The notes under the pieces: model-generated
What the model was told of the DNA's origin: nothing
The model's input: the letters and a program-made list of their open reading frames with translations, nothing else
Database searches by the model: none
Origin: Glycine soja
Taxonomy: Eukaryota > Streptophyta > Magnoliopsida > Fabales > Fabaceae
Assembly (NCBI RefSeq): GCF_004193775.1
Contig: NC_041004.1
Coordinates: 29,722,411-29,786,410, forward strand
DNA: 64,000 nucleotides
Direction of reading: 5' to 3'
Shown here: positions 11,560 through 22,554 of the stretch, piece after piece
Position numbering within the stretch: position 1 is the first letter of the stretch
How the letters are laid out: each line of letters opens with the position of its first letter
Position numbers and translations under genes: made by a program

Positions 11560-12195
11560 CTCTATCGGTGTTGAGACTGGGACCTCTGAATTCGTTGGCT
11601 TCAACGCACAATCTCGAGTGAGGTGTTCGTAGCACCCACAAGTAGAGCAAATGCGATGGAGCCCCTTATACTCTACCTTGTACTAGAAGTTCTTCAGCCA
11701 CACTCGACTGATCACGGGTTTCGTTAGATCAATTTCAACACAGATTCTTGCGAAGCACCCCCGACGTACATTTTTCATATGACCATCAACCTTAATGGGT
11801 TTGCCTATGGCCACCGCTAGGGCAAGGAGAATACTCTCATCATAATAGTATAGATTCAAGCCAGGGAAACAAATCCACACCATGGTTTTCCAAATCTTCG
11901 TTGTCGGGGAAATGAACTCAGGAGACCATGTTTGAACAATCAAATGGTGATAAAAAACGAGCCAGGGCCCCTTGTCTATAACCTTTATGCGGTCCTCCTT
12001 CGTGTCAAACTTAATCATGAAATAACCATTACTGATGTTGTCAAGCATGTCAAACCCAGTTAGCAATTTCCACATACGAACCGGCTTTTCTTTCAGCACA
12101 GGAAAAGCTACCCTCTTCCTAAGTAGTTTAACCACCACGGCGTCCTGCCAAGGGGCACAAAGGCCTTCGAAAACGGAGTCATGAATACGCACCAT
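11560..12195 (-). pseudogene. LINE ORF1: DUF4283 domain plus CCHC zinc knuckle
   Basis: 11683-12195 is open for 170 codons and shows a DUF4283-type domain: the PWQDAVVVKLLRKRV start, WKLLTGFDMLDNISNGYFMIKF, the GPWLVFYHHLIVQTWSPEF block and an RGCFARICVEIDLTKP end. A stop follows LKNF. In the same frame downstream lies CSTCGCYEHLTRDC (about 11670-11629), a perfect CX2CX4HX4C knuckle. Together these make the nucleic-acid-binding ORF1 product of plant LINEs, normally part of the RNP. Only the one stop between the two domains is obvious. Confidence 0.88.
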
Positions 12196-12243
12196 AGACC
12201 ATTCACAGATTCTGTAGAGAACGTAAAACCCCGCGTAGGAGTC

Positions 12244-12861
12244 ATTATATTACGTCATCTCCTTTTAGTCAAAAGAGTTTATAAACTTCTCAAGAGTCTA
12301 CATAATTGAGGGACTTAAAAAGAAATTTATAGGGAACAAAAATAAAAAAAAACCCAACTTGGAGAAATTTTTTCATATTGAAAACCCTAAAAAGAATATT
12401 ATAATGTGAATTTGCACATTGGTTTATTATGATTTTCTTAAAGATACAGATTTTTTTTTTTTTACTTAAAGATACTGTTTGTTAAAAGTTAATAAATATT
12501 TTTATTGTTATTTTTAACTATCTTCTTTATATATATACCCCTTTCTTTAAAAAAAAAACCTATATTATTAATTTCTCTTTCTTTCTTCTCTATCCGTTAA
12601 CATAAAAGGTGGTTTTTCTTTTTTCTTTTTTTTTTTCTTTTACAAACTTAAAAGGTAGTTTTGGAGAATTGAAGAAAGTTTACAAAATATCCTTAAGCAT
12701 GGAAAATGAGTGATAATAACATCCTCATTATGGTGGTTCCTTATTGCTCATTAATTTCTTTGTAGGAATGAAAATGGAGAATTGAGATTGGGAATCCAAA
12801 GAGCTGCTCGACCAAGAATGGTCTTTCTGAATCAGTTGTTGGCTTTGCTTGGGGATGAAGC

Positions 12862-12919
<58 letters not shown>

Positions 12920-14660
12920 GTTATTATTATTGTTATTGTTATTATTATTGTTATTATTGTTATTATTATTATTATTATTAATTATTATTATTATTATTAT
13001 TATTAATTAGTTAATTAATTAAATTGTTATTAATAATATAGTAGTAATAATAACCCATTTACCTTATTTTACATTTAGCAAAAAAAATTATATTCCTTCC
13101 CCCAAAAAGTAAGAAACATAGTATGGCATGCGTAAATTAAAATCGTAGTCGTAGGTACGAGTGAACACAACCCTTCAGCATCATGAATTCATGATTGCCT
13201 ACAATGACGAAGAAAAACGTAGTAAATAAATGAAAGTTGTATCTTGACTTTCTTTAAAAAATACATTACTCATTTGATATTAAAAAAAAATGTTTGGAAA
13301 GTGTTTTATGTAATTTTTCTTCCCATAATCTTGATAAATTTGGAAAGATTCTTGAATCTTTTGACAAAATAATAATTTTATTATTGCTTGATCCCCAAGC
13401 CAAGCCAACAAGTGTGCAGAATAGTGTGCTCATCGTTGTTCTTGTCCACAAATTAAAAGCCAAAATAACTTTTTCAGATATTTATTAGGCCATTGACCAA
13501 TTCACCGCTTTACCTTTCGAGAAACGAGGTGAGTGAGTATGACTAATAAGCTTTATTTAAGGGCAACGTGTTTATTCAAAAACAAAACATATTTGATAAA
13601 TAAAAAATATGAAACATTAATTCTTCTTCAATATAAATAAGAAACAATTGTATAAAGGAATTTTAAAATAATTAGAAGTAGATTTTTTAATTTTTATTTT
13701 ATTCATACAGTTTTTTCTTATATTAAAATTTTATACATCACATGAAAACCTTTTAAAAAACTAATGAAGTAATATTTTGTAATTTAAAATAAATGAAAAA
13801 TTTAATAAACGTATTATATTTTTATATAATAAATATAAATAAGTTATATTTTAATATTTTAGTAGATTACATGTGTATTGTAATTTTTTAATTATTATAT
13901 ATTTAAAAATTAAATAGAAAGTTAGTTAGCCTGATACACGACTAAATACATTTTAAAAAAAAATTAAATCTTATCATATTTAATTGAATTATTTTAAAAC
14001 CAGAATATTTTTTTCGTTAAATAACTTAAGTTAAAGTAAGTCGAGAAAAAAATTAGATTAAAAACTCCTTAAAAACATTTTTTCTACATATTTTTATACA
14101 TATTGACTATAGCTACAAAATTTAATTTATTGTCTTAAAAAACTAATTTATACTAGTATTATTTATAGTCTAAAAAATTATTTATTTCATGACACAAGGA
14201 GCGAGGACTAGAAAGCAAATAAAAATAGTTAAGGATGACACGAAAAACTAAGAGTTCCTTGGTGACCAAGCATTTGACTTTTATCTCACTATCTGAAAAT
14301 TGACCTCTGATTAAAAATCATATATGCTCAATTAATAAACTATCAATATTCTAAATTACTGGAGTATCTATAATGAATCAGTGAGTATATAGTTTTAGTA
14401 CAAAATTAAAAGAGAAAAACTAAAATTATTGGTAGTTCTAACAGCTTATACCAAATAAAACATTTCCCTTAAAAAAACAGCTTATACTAAATAATGAATT
14501 TTGGTGCTGTTCAAAGCTTTTTTAAAGTCATTAACAAATTTGAAAAGCTTCTTCTAATTTATTAGGAAATTAAGGCAATGGTATTTATGAATATTTAATT
14601 CACTAATATTTACAGGAAAAATAAAAACAAATAAACAGACAACTGAAATTAGAAACAGAA
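12244..14660. other. AT-rich intergenic region upstream of the CRF gene
   Basis: No gene is supported. It contains the ATT microsatellite at about 12861-13006 and otherwise AT-rich low-complexity DNA. The 500 bp before the CRF gene have no clear motif except the TATA-like box at 14665. The short open frames here are AT-driven. Confidence 0.6.
12861..13006 (+). repeat. ATT/TTA trinucleotide microsatellite
   Basis: About 145 bp of ATT units with scattered TTG interruptions and an AATTA phase break near 12980. One plus-strand frame reads as polyisoleucine, which is an artefact of the repeat. Confidence 0.95.
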
Positions 14661-14664
14661 CATG

Positions 14665-14673
14665 CTATAAAAC
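14665..14673 (+). promoter_or_regulatory. TATA-like box of the CRF gene
   Basis: ctataaaac lies 71-79 bp upstream of the ATG at 14744, a suitable distance for a short plant 5' leader. No other TATA match as close to the gene was noticed. The assignment is positional inference. Confidence 0.5.
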
Positions 14674-14743
14674 AGGGATTCTCTTCCAAAAATTCTCAAT
14701 ATCTGATTCTCTTTCTTTCTTGGCCTTTGGCTTTTTTGCAGCA

Positions 14744-15595
14744 ATGGAGTACCAGAGAAAAACCATCATCACAAAACTTGTGAAATCATCCAAATTTCTC
14801 CCCAAAGTTATTCGCATTTCGGTGACGGATCAAGACGCCACAGACTCTTCTAGTGATGAAGAAGGAGAACATGCAAGAGTGAAGAAAGTGATTAATGAGA
14901 TAAAGATTGTTTGTGTCAACAACAAGAAAAATCACAAAAATCACGACAACGACAGTAGTTGTTGCTATGCAAATGCAACCAAAGAGAATGAAAGTCTCAG
15001 ACCACAACAACAAAACATTAATCCATTAAATAAGGTGGGCTACATGAATCAGAATCAAAATCTCAAACAGCACAAGTTTCGTGGCGTGCGGCAACGGCCC
15101 TGGGGCCGGTGGGCAGCCGAGATAAGAGACCCTACGCGGCGGACGCGAGTGTGGCTTGGCACGTTCGACACGGCTGAAGAGGCTGCCATGGTTTACGACA
15201 AAGCCGCTATTAAATTCAGAGGCGCTGAAGCCGTCACCAATTTCATCAAACCGCGGTTGAAAGATCACGAGTCAGTGTCCCTTGAATGTGACAGTGTTGT
15301 CAACGGAACGAGTTCTGCGTGTGCTTCACCCACTTCTGTTCTCGTGTTTCAGCCTTGGATAGAACCACCGTTATTGGAAGAAACGTTCAAAGAAGAAGAA
15401 GTGTTTAATGGGTTAACTACTGATGTTTATTGTGATGATGGGTTCTTGTTTTCCAATGAAGCACTCTGTGATCAACCTCTTCCTACGACGTTTTGTAATG
15501 TTGATTGCATTGATATTCCGTTGGATGAAGATCTTGAGTCATGTAAATGGGACGTAGATAATTATTTCAGTGATGATGCTTCATGGAAACAATGA
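14744..15595 (+). CDS. AP2/ERF transcription factor, cytokinin response factor (CRF, ERF group VI) type
   Basis: A single-exon, 283-residue nuclear DNA-binding protein. Residues 20-40 ([20 protein letters not shown]) are the CRF domain that defines ERF group VI and mediates CRF protein interactions. Residues 111-168 are one AP2/ERF domain, with [32 protein letters not shown] and [14 protein letters not shown]. The alanine and aspartate of WAAEIRD mark the ERF rather than DREB subfamily, which binds GCC-box-like DNA. Residues 195-200 are SPTSVL, a putative MAP-kinase site conserved in CRFs. The C-terminus is acidic, as in activation regions. The ATG at 14744 is the first in frame. Length and layout are normal for CRFs. 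A cttttttgcag tract ends 2 bp before the ATG and resembles a 3' splice site, so a 5' UTR intron cannot be excluded. This is the only intact host gene seen; which CRF paralogue it is cannot be decided here. Confidence 0.93.
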   Translation: MEYQRKTIITKLVKSSKFLPKVIRISVTDQDATDSSSDEEGEHARVKKVINEIKIVCVNNKKNHKNHDNDSSCCYANATKENESLRPQQQNINPLNKVGYMNQNQNLKQHKFRGVRQRPWGRWAAEIRDPTRRTRVWLGTFDTAEEAAMVYDKAAIKFRGAEAVTNFIKPRLKDHESVSLECDSVVNGTSSACASPTSVLVFQPWIEPPLLEETFKEEEVFNGLTTDVYCDDGFLFSNEALCDQPLPTTFCNVDCIDIPLDEDLESCKWDVDNYFSDDASWKQ

Positions 15596-15800
15596 ATTAA
15601 AGATGTGGATTTCTAACAAACCGTTTGGAAGTGAGTGAGAATTTTCTTAGTCTGATTGAGGGGACTGAGTGAGTAAGTGTTAATTTATGACTTTAGTTTT
15701 TTGAGGAAAAAGTTGCATCTTTGTGTTTAGTATATTCAAAAAGATGTTTGTTTATCTATGTTCAATGAAGGAATTTGTAAATAAGAAGACTACAGTGTTC
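15596..15800 (+). other. Probable 3' UTR of the CRF gene
   Basis: AT-rich sequence after the TGA at 15593-15595. A GT/T-rich stretch (about 15690-15760) and aaataag at 15780 are compatible with a plant polyadenylation region. The exact cleavage site cannot be read. Confidence 0.4.
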
Positions 15801-16096
15801 TTAACTGTCAACTCCCAAGTTTTGAATTTTTTTTTTGTGGGATATTTTTCTTGAGGCATTGTGATACATTTTTTCTTTAATTTACATTGTGCCCAAGATT
15901 TTGAGCCAACCATATTGCACTAAGCTTAAAGTGAGTCTATGTGTCAAGTTCAATGGTTGGCCACCTTAGGCACTTCATGGCCACACATATTGCATCTTTT
16001 TTTGTGTTGGGTGATGACCAACAAATAGCATTTTCATAGGCAATTAAAAAAGTCCAATGCTTTAGTTTTACAAAAATATGTTAGCAACACATTTTT

Positions 16097-16168
16097 TAAC
16101 ATGTTAATACTCTTTTGTTATTGTTAACTTAGTTAACATGCTAACACTCTTTTGTTATTGTTAACTTA
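16097..16168 (+). repeat. 36-bp tandem duplication
   Basis: Two adjacent 36-bp copies (16097-16132 and 16133-16168), differing at two or three positions. Confidence 0.85.
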
Positions 16169-16769
16169 GTTATGTTGAAGTCACTTTCTAAAGTACCTAC
16201 CTTATTTGAAGGACCACACATAAGCCTCAATTAAAGGCTTGCATTGTCAATTTGATTTTGGTACTTTCGAACATCGCATCTTGAAACAGAGGCATGTTAG
16301 TGGGTGTGATTCACATGGAACTTATCTTGAGTTTTTTTTTTTTTTTTTATGTGGTTATCTTGAGTTTAAATATAAGGTCGAAATCCCTAAAAGTGTAATG
16401 ACCCTTTTGAAACTTAAATTATTACCAACTACTTAAAAGCTTCATAAAATCATGGTTAAAACTAGTAGAGTATAGTAAATATTTAGAAGCTTAATTGGTT
16501 CAAGTGACGAAAATTTTGCTTTTCTTTAGATAAGGTTACGAATTCATCCTACTCAATTCAAAATAGTGAAAATTCAATGTGTTGTATGAAACTATGAATA
16601 ATTAGCCTTTTCCTTCTTGAAATCTCCTCACATGAACAAAGTATTGGGGTTTCACGTTCACCCAATTGACAAATTCTAATTCTGCGTCTGTACTGAAAAG
16701 GTGTTTACTAAAAGGACCAATAACATGCTTCCATCATTAATTTGGGTTTGATATTTGTTATTTTTTAAC

Positions 16770-16963
16770 ATTACCTTTTTAGAACACAGGCATGCAAGTT
16801 GGTCTGATTTGGATATCATTCCTTCACAGTTCACACATATGACAGGAAAAGTTTCCCTCTTTGCAATTCTTGCACTCCAATCTATTTTGTTGGCAGAAAG
16901 TTGACCTGGCTTTGAAACACCACAGTCCCTTTGTCCATTACAAGCAAGTTGTTGCAGTTTCAT
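16770..16963 (-). CDS. Exon-like open stretch, unknown
   Basis: On the minus strand a cysteine-containing frame starts at an ATG at 16963 (MKLQQLACNGQRDCG). It passes through FPVICVNCEGMISKSDQLACLC and reaches a donor-like AAAAAG/GTAATG near 16771. Two CxxC-like cysteine groups and the plausible donor give it an exon look. I recognise no family, and no partner exon was found nearby. It may be a gene fragment or chance. Confidence 0.2.
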
Positions 16964-18500
16964 GAAGAAAGCAACTTAAGACACTCTTTCAATATAAAAA
17001 CAAATAAAGACAATAGCTACTTCTAGGATCCTCCCTCTTAGCTCACCCTTACCAATGAGTTTTTGTCTGAAAAATTTAAGATTTTGTGGTTTCTAGAGTC
17101 TTGGACAGAACACAGATATATGTATTCAAGCAGCAGGTACAGTCACTATTTAAGGGTCAAGGCAATAAGTTATAATTTTTTTCTATAATGTTTTTCAATT
17201 AAGGACTTTTACCAAAGGTCGTGTGTAGACATCATAGTGTGTTGATCCAAATGATTCGTTAATATTACAATAAATTCCTATTTGCGAGGTTGGTATGGTT
17301 CTTATTCACATAATATACCTTTTATATCTAGTAGTACTTCACTTACTACCTTCCATACTTTGTCTTTTGTAAAGACCATGCACATGGAATTCTTCAAAAG
17401 GTCACACGCATAATAGCAAAGCTGATACCTTTATCTTTTTTAACACCATTAGAAATACGTACATTCTACCATGTGTAGAGGGCTTAGTTCCAAAAGAATT
17501 GCTAATGCACACCAACGACTCAAATATGTTAAGAAGCTTGAGAAAGTGGGTTTAACATTTCCTTTTAATAATCACCCAAATTAAACTTATGGAGTCAAAT
17601 TTCAGGTATCTCTAAAAGTTTTGGTCTTTTGGACAGAGATTAACTTTTGAGGATTTAATCACAATTTAAACTGTTCACCCTATTTTAACATGCTTAAGTT
17701 AATATTGCAAACAAAACATTTGACTTATTTAAATGCCAATGAAAATGCTATTTGTTGACATTTACACACTACAAACATTGTACCCGAAAAAGCTAAAAGT
17801 CCAACATTCAGTGTGTATTTGTGGCTGTGAAGTGCCTACGGTGGCCAACATTTGAACTTGAAACGTGGACTCAACTTTAAGCTTAGTGCTTTGGTTGGTC
17901 CAAAATTGCATAACGTATGTCAATGCCTAGTAAAAAATATCCCACAAAAATATCGAAACATGGGAGTTAAAAATCCCATAGTTTGCTTTGTTACAAATTT
18001 ATCCATCGTGAAGAAGGATATAGAAACAATTTTTTGAATAAACTAAATAAAATTTTATTTTTTCCGTATAAAGCCATAAATTAACCCACAGTCCTCTGAA
18101 GGAGACTGAAACACTAACCCAGAAACATAAAAATGAATCATTTGATAATCTAGGCAAAAGAATTTCACCCTTGTTAGAACTCAACAGTCGAACTCCAATT
18201 CCACGCCCCCTGTCAAAAAGGAAAATAATCATATCAATTTACCCTCAAAGTACAAGAAATTATTAGTGGTGTTTTTGGAACCGCTTTGAGAGTCCCATTT
18301 GACGTGAAAATGATGGAATATTAAATTAATGATAGGAAAATTTTGATATATGATGATGGAAGGTTTACTTAGATTGTTTTGTTCTTCACGTGATGAAGAT
18401 GATTTACAGGCATACACATGGGAGCATTTCTTTATGGACAAAATATCTTTCTTGTTTTTATCAATTTTTCATGTATAAACAGAATTTTTTTTTAGAAGAC

Positions 18501-18676
18501 TTCCCAGATTCTGATGCCAAAGGTTAAAGGTTCCTGAATTAGAGGTCAGGATTCCTCCATAAAAAAGGTGAGAAAGAGAATTCTGCTGAATATTCCTTGC
18601 CTTCCTCTTATTTCCATACATATATTTATAGTATTCGAAATAGAAATGGATAGCTATTGTCCTAATGGTCCAGCTA
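18501..18676 (-). mobile_element. Probable gypsy LTR segment, left of the CACTA insertion
   Basis: Read on the minus strand, this has a TATA-like actataaatatatg (about 18640-18626). A leader follows, then a segment near 18520 resembling a primer-binding site (ttggcatcagaatc, compare TGGTATCAGAGC). The minus-strand gypsy pol at 36300-41935 ends just right of the CACTA right end. This piece plus 36183-36300 would make one LTR interrupted by the CACTA insertion. The join is inferred from context; no second LTR copy is in the window to test it. Confidence 0.4.
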
Positions 18677-19120
18677 CACTATTAGAAAATATACTTTCAA
18701 TATCGGTTATTTACGGCATTCTACATCGATTTTAAAACCGAAGTTGAAAGTACCGATGTTGAATGTATTATTGTTAACATCGGTTGATGTTAACATAAAA
18801 ATGTTAACATCGGTTATTTATAACCAATGTTATATCACTACTAAAATAATAGTATTCTACATCGCGCATTCAACATCGGTGGTTCCAAAAACGATGTTGT
18901 TTTAGAGGCGGTGGTATTTTAGTAAATAAGTGATTTATTTTAACAACGTTCTTGCAAGAAATGATGTTATTTGCGCATTACAACATCGTTTTTGGAACAC
19001 CATTGTTGTTGAACAAAACACGGTGGCAATATTGTAATTAATATGAATTGAGCAACATCATTTTTGTTAAAAAATGATGTAATTTATTCTATTCAACAAC
19101 GTTTTTAAACAAACCCGTTG
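18677..19120 (+). repeat. CACTA left terminus and subterminal inverted-repeat array
   Basis: Starts with CACTATTAGAAAA. It contains several pairs of ACATCGGTT/AACCGATGT-like and ACATCRTT/AACGATGT-like motifs facing each other. Such arrays are binding regions for CACTA transposition proteins. Confidence 0.8.
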
Positions 19121-19321
19121 TGGTCTTGTGTTTTTTTTTGTTTTTTTATTCTTTCTCGCTCTTAGAATATGGAAAGGCACGAACCTAAATTCCAAGAGCA
19201 GCGCCATTTCTCTCTCAGGGATCATGAGCCTCACTCCAAGCATGGGTGATGGAAGGCTATCGTGCGCTAGGTTTGTTGGTTGTTATCCTCTTTGGCGTCT
19301 TGACTCCGCGAGGGCTCCGAC

Positions 19322-19510
19322 ATGCCGTTGATGAGATCAAGAAGAGAAGGACAGCGGCGGCGCGGCGACACGTGGCTGGTGTCGGTATTCGTGATAATCC
19401 AAATCGGGGTTTTCATCGCCACCATGCTCGTCAACGATTGTTGGAACAATTCTCACGACGATTGCGTTCTTCAAGCCCTTAGAAGGTTCTTGTTTCAGCC
19501 TCTCCCCAAG
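19322..19510 (+). pseudogene. Captured fragment of a rhomboid-like protein gene
   Basis: The plus-strand frame from ATG 19322 reads RRRGDTWLVSVFVIIQIGVF, then ATMLVNDC, a DDC and RRFLFQPLPKT. This pattern (GDTWL, hydrophobic segment, VNxC, DC, GRFxFQPL) matches the N-terminal cytosolic/first membrane region of plant rhomboid-like (RBL) membrane proteins. The usual LGRF glycine is replaced (ALRRF). Homology stops near 19510. The catalytic GxSG and His segments are absent, so it cannot be a working protease. It lies inside the CACTA and reads toward the reticulon fragment. Confidence 0.65.
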
Positions 19511-19780
19511 ACGTGCATTTTTTTGTGTGTTTTTTTGTAGAGGTAGGAATTCACGCTCCTGTATTCTCTGACCGTTAGGATTCCAATTGTGGTTTGTGAA
19601 TTTATTCTGTGTTGTTTGAATTTTTAATCGATGATGAACTTGTTTGTTTAGGGTTTGGCATGATTTTAGGTTTGTGTTTGATTAGCTTAGTTTTTGTAAT
19701 CAAATTAGCTCAGCCTTTCCCCATGTTGTTTATCGTTGATAATATCTTATGGCTTTGTTTTTTATGATAATATTTTGCAA

Positions 19781-19962
19781 CTGCTGAAATGTTATTGTGG
19801 AGGAACAAGAAAATTTCTGCTGGCGCACTTGGCAGAGCCACTGCTGTTTGGGTTCTTTTTGAGTTGCTTGAGTATCACCTTCTTACTCTGGTGTGTGACA
19901 TTTTGATACTGTTGCTCGCAGTTCTATTCTTGTGATCCAATGCCCATACTTTCATCCACAAG
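19781..19962 (+). pseudogene. Captured exon of a reticulon-like (RTNLB) gene
   Basis: The plus frame reads [20 protein letters not shown], then [30 protein letters not shown], a TGA, then SNAHTFIHK. This is the first hydrophobic hairpin of the plant reticulon domain, which shapes tubular ER membrane. The TGA replaces the tryptophan expected before SNA. The exon ends at a good donor (CACAA/GTAAGC at about 19962). The upstream acceptor-like site ends in gcaa, not gcag, so it looks mutated. It lies next to the rhomboid-like fragment in the same orientation. Confidence 0.85.
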
Positions 19963-20008
19963 TAAGCCTCTAAAACTTTGTAGTTTGTTGAACAGAGGGG
20001 TAGTATAG

Positions 20009-20296
20009 TTAAGATGAATCATTGATTGGATTGAGCCTGTTTGCAACCCAAACCACAGTTTGAATAGGGATTTTCCTGTACCAAATTCCCAGGTAACGTT
20101 TGTGGGAGTTTCCCAGGGTGAAAAATCCAAGTTCAAAGGTTCCATCTTTAGAAACCAAGGTGGTGTTTTTACCATCATCACTTAGGGACAGGTCTAGAGA
20201 AATTGAGTCAAGTGCCAAGGAAATTCCAGAAAGATAGACAAGTATGTGATAACAAAGGAAAATAATTCTCATAAAAGGCATAATATGGTTCTTCAT
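20009..20296 (-). pseudogene. Captured 5' fragment of an S-locus lectin (G-type) receptor kinase gene
   Basis: The minus frame from ATG 20296 has an N-terminal hydrophobic signal-like stretch ([20 protein letters not shown]). It then gives the start of a bulb-lectin domain with [29 protein letters not shown] and [16 protein letters not shown], where a stop occurs. These blocks are diagnostic of G-type lectin S-receptor-like kinases. The rest of the lectin, SLG, PAN and kinase domains are missing. It is opposite in orientation to the neighbouring reticulon fragment. Confidence 0.88.
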
Positions 20297-20311
20297 GTTG
20301 TAACTTTTCAA

Positions 20312-21954
20312 GAGAACTATGGTACTTCAGCTACATACATATATGGTGATTCATGATATACCAAAGGCAAAAACAACCTGGATTGTAAATTGCTTAGGTC
20401 TTTGCAGCGATGTTCTGGGTGAGTCTCTGCTTACAATCCCAACATGTTATTGACCCCTTGTCTAGTAGTAGTGGGGTGTCACCATTTTATCACTTCAAAA
20501 AAAAAAAAAAACTGGATTGTGTGAAGTGTGAACACAAGAATGACCATGATGTTTTACGGGTAAACATATCAGTGAAAAACATTCATTTAGTAACAAATAA
20601 ATGCAACTTGTGAGGTTGGTTGTAGAAACAACGTCGAACACTCGTGGACACGTTATTGGAGAGAAGAAAAGTAGAAAGAAATAGTTTTAGGTGGGCATAG
20701 TGAGAGTGGGAAAGAACAATTTGCTAGGGTGGTTTCCTTTGAAACATTGCTTAAGCAAAGTTTAGTGATTGGAAATGTGAGACTCCCAAGTCAAAGAACC
20801 TGCTCAATTGGTCCATAAGAAAATGGCTATGTATCATCACGCATAGAACACTTTTCTTGTGGGCCAAAACTTTGGAAAGAAATATCTGTATCTGTTTGTT
20901 AAGTTAGAATATTATACTCCATAGTATTTAGTTGGAAATAATTTATTTATATGTTCTATCTAATTTTTAAGGGACACATGCGTGAATTAATTTACTCCAT
21001 ATGTTAGTTACTTTCAATTCTTTTTAGGAGCCTCAGATTACTTCTGTGTTTTGTCTACACAAATCAAATCATTATCAATCAATTGTTTTTATTTCTTTTT
21101 AATACATAATGGACCATAAGGCTTTCACATAGTAAGGTCACCTTTATTATAATCCTCAGTTAACAGCTACTAATAGAGAAGGTGAGGAGTGGGAAGGGAG
21201 TGGGAAGGGAATAAAATAAAAAGCATATATATCCTCTCTTGTTTGAGAGAAGGGGGAGGGAGCAAAAAAGGGTCTCTTCATCTATTTTGTTTGGAGAGAA
21301 AAAAAAAAACCAAACAACTTGTTGTAAAACCTTTATAATTGAAAAGGTAAAATATATAAAGAGGAAGGGACTCTTTATTTAGATTGTCTCTTTTTTTATG
21401 ATTTAAAAATAACTTTGAAGTTTTAATAATCATAAAGTTATCAAATAGAGATTTAATTTTATGTGTGACAGAATTATTTTTAATCACAGTATTTTTTAAT
21501 TTCAAGTAGGATCAATGAATCGAGTTCCATAACAACAATTCACTCTTCTTTGATTCTTGTTTACACTTGCTCGTATGTAACATTAGTACATCATTATTCT
21601 AAAAGTTATATATAAGAAGATATAAGGATTTTACTCATTTAAATGTGAAATAGGTAGCTTCTCCTATTGGTGTTGAACTGTTGATCAATATATAGCTTCC
21701 AAAAGCAGTGAAGGGACATAATCTTTTAGTAATTCTCTTACTGGTGGAATGATCAAGTACTCTCCTTCCCTTTTTCTCATATGTGATCTGGTTAATGCAT
21801 ATTGGGACATTGGGGTTGCTTGACATTTTTTAGTTAGATAATATCATGCATCTTAGTTTTCTAGATTATTTTCTTATTTCATTTTATTTTTTTGGCAGGG
21901 AACTTCTTATATGTTTTAGGAGAGCTACAGGACAAAAGCCCCAACACATCATAT
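20312..21954. other. CACTA interior without recognised coding sequence
   Basis: AT-rich, non-repetitive-looking DNA between the receptor-kinase fragment and the subterminal array at 21955. It includes a 13-A run near 20498 and a polypurine stretch near 21177-21265. A minus-strand open stretch at 21635-21826 is not recognisable. It may be intron or flank of captured genes. Confidence 0.4.
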
Positions 21955-22394
21955 TCAACATCGTTGCTTTCTGTAAAATGATGTAGAAAGTGCACCTTAC
22001 TACATCAGTGCCTACGTCACCACTGATGTAGAAGTTCCCATATTCAACATCGTTGCTTTCTGTAAAACGATGTAAAAAGCGCAGCTTACTACATCGTTGC
22101 TTAATTTAAAAACGATGTAGAAAATAAGAGATCAACATCATTGCTTAATTTAAAAACGATGTAGAAAATCCGCCTTCAAAGTCGTTGTTCACATCAGCAG
22201 CGTATTTGAAACTAAGGTTTCTACATCAGTCATTAGTATAGCACCGATTTAGAAAAAAAAAAGCTTACTACAACATTCGCTTATGAACTGTTGTTGAAAT
22301 TTTTAAGTTTCAACATTATTATAATAAAAAACGGTCAAACACCATTGTTGAATCGCGATTCTGACCGATATAGAATATGCATTTTCTAGTAGTT
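21955..22394 (+). repeat. CACTA right-end-like terminus with subterminal array
   Basis: Repeated TTCAACATCGTTGCTT / AACGATGTAGAAA units in opposing orientation run up to a terminus ending ctagtagt(t) at 22394. Reverse-complemented, that end agrees with the left terminus at 18677 at about 23 of 30 positions, with the outermost base changed. It could close a smaller element, 18677-22394. The three bases outside do not match the cta at 18674-18676. Confidence 0.7.
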
Positions 22395-22554
22395 TATATA
22401 ACTAACTACAACAAAATAAGTGTATAGATGATGGACGTTGACATCGATTTTCTAGAAAAACCGATGTTAATGAATATATTAACATCAGTTTTTCTAGAAA
22501 ACCGATGTCAACATCCATCATCTATACACTTATTTTGCTGTAGTTAGTTATATA
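22395..22554. repeat. Large near-perfect hairpin (61-bp arms)
   Basis: Arms 22395-22455 and 22494-22554 are reverse complements with three mismatches by eye. The 38-bp centre is itself mostly inverted. Each arm carries an aactacaacaaaataag segment that resembles a CACTA terminus (compare CACTACTACAAAAA at 36179). The left arm could thus be the degenerate left end of a second CACTA. Confidence 0.85.

Larger units (their letters stand above)
9712..12243 (-). mobile_element. LINE (L1-like), ORF1 and endonuclease half
   Basis: The 5' half of the LINE that continues at 4976-5533. Reading on the minus strand, the order is DUF4283 ORF1, CCHC zinc knuckle, AP-endonuclease domain, then a linker whose frame reaches the copia insertion at 9712. 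The gene order, domain types and continuity across the insertion identify one plant L1-type element of about 3 kb surviving length. Its 5' limit near 12243 is approximate: homology fades there, and no clear 5' UTR or flanking duplication was found. Confidence 0.85.
15801..18500. other. Intergenic region downstream of the CRF gene
   Basis: No convincing gene. A 36-bp unit containing ttaacatg and ctcttttgttattgttaac is tandemly repeated at 16097-16168. A minus-strand open stretch at 16676-16963 is listed separately. The remainder is AT-rich with no recognisable domain or repeat family. Confidence 0.5.

Noticed and set aside
12782..13006. Open frame encoding polyisoleucine and polytyrosine
   Set aside because: It is produced by the ATT microsatellite and has no domain or homologue.
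14720..14743. Upstream extension of the CRF protein by eight residues
   Set aside because: It would begin at TTG. In a plant gene the in-frame ATG at 14744 is the sensible start, and the CRF domain follows it at the usual distance.
20009..20296. Intact S-locus lectin receptor kinase gene
   Set aside because: The frame stops within the lectin domain, no kinase domain follows, and it lies inside a transposon among other gene fragments.
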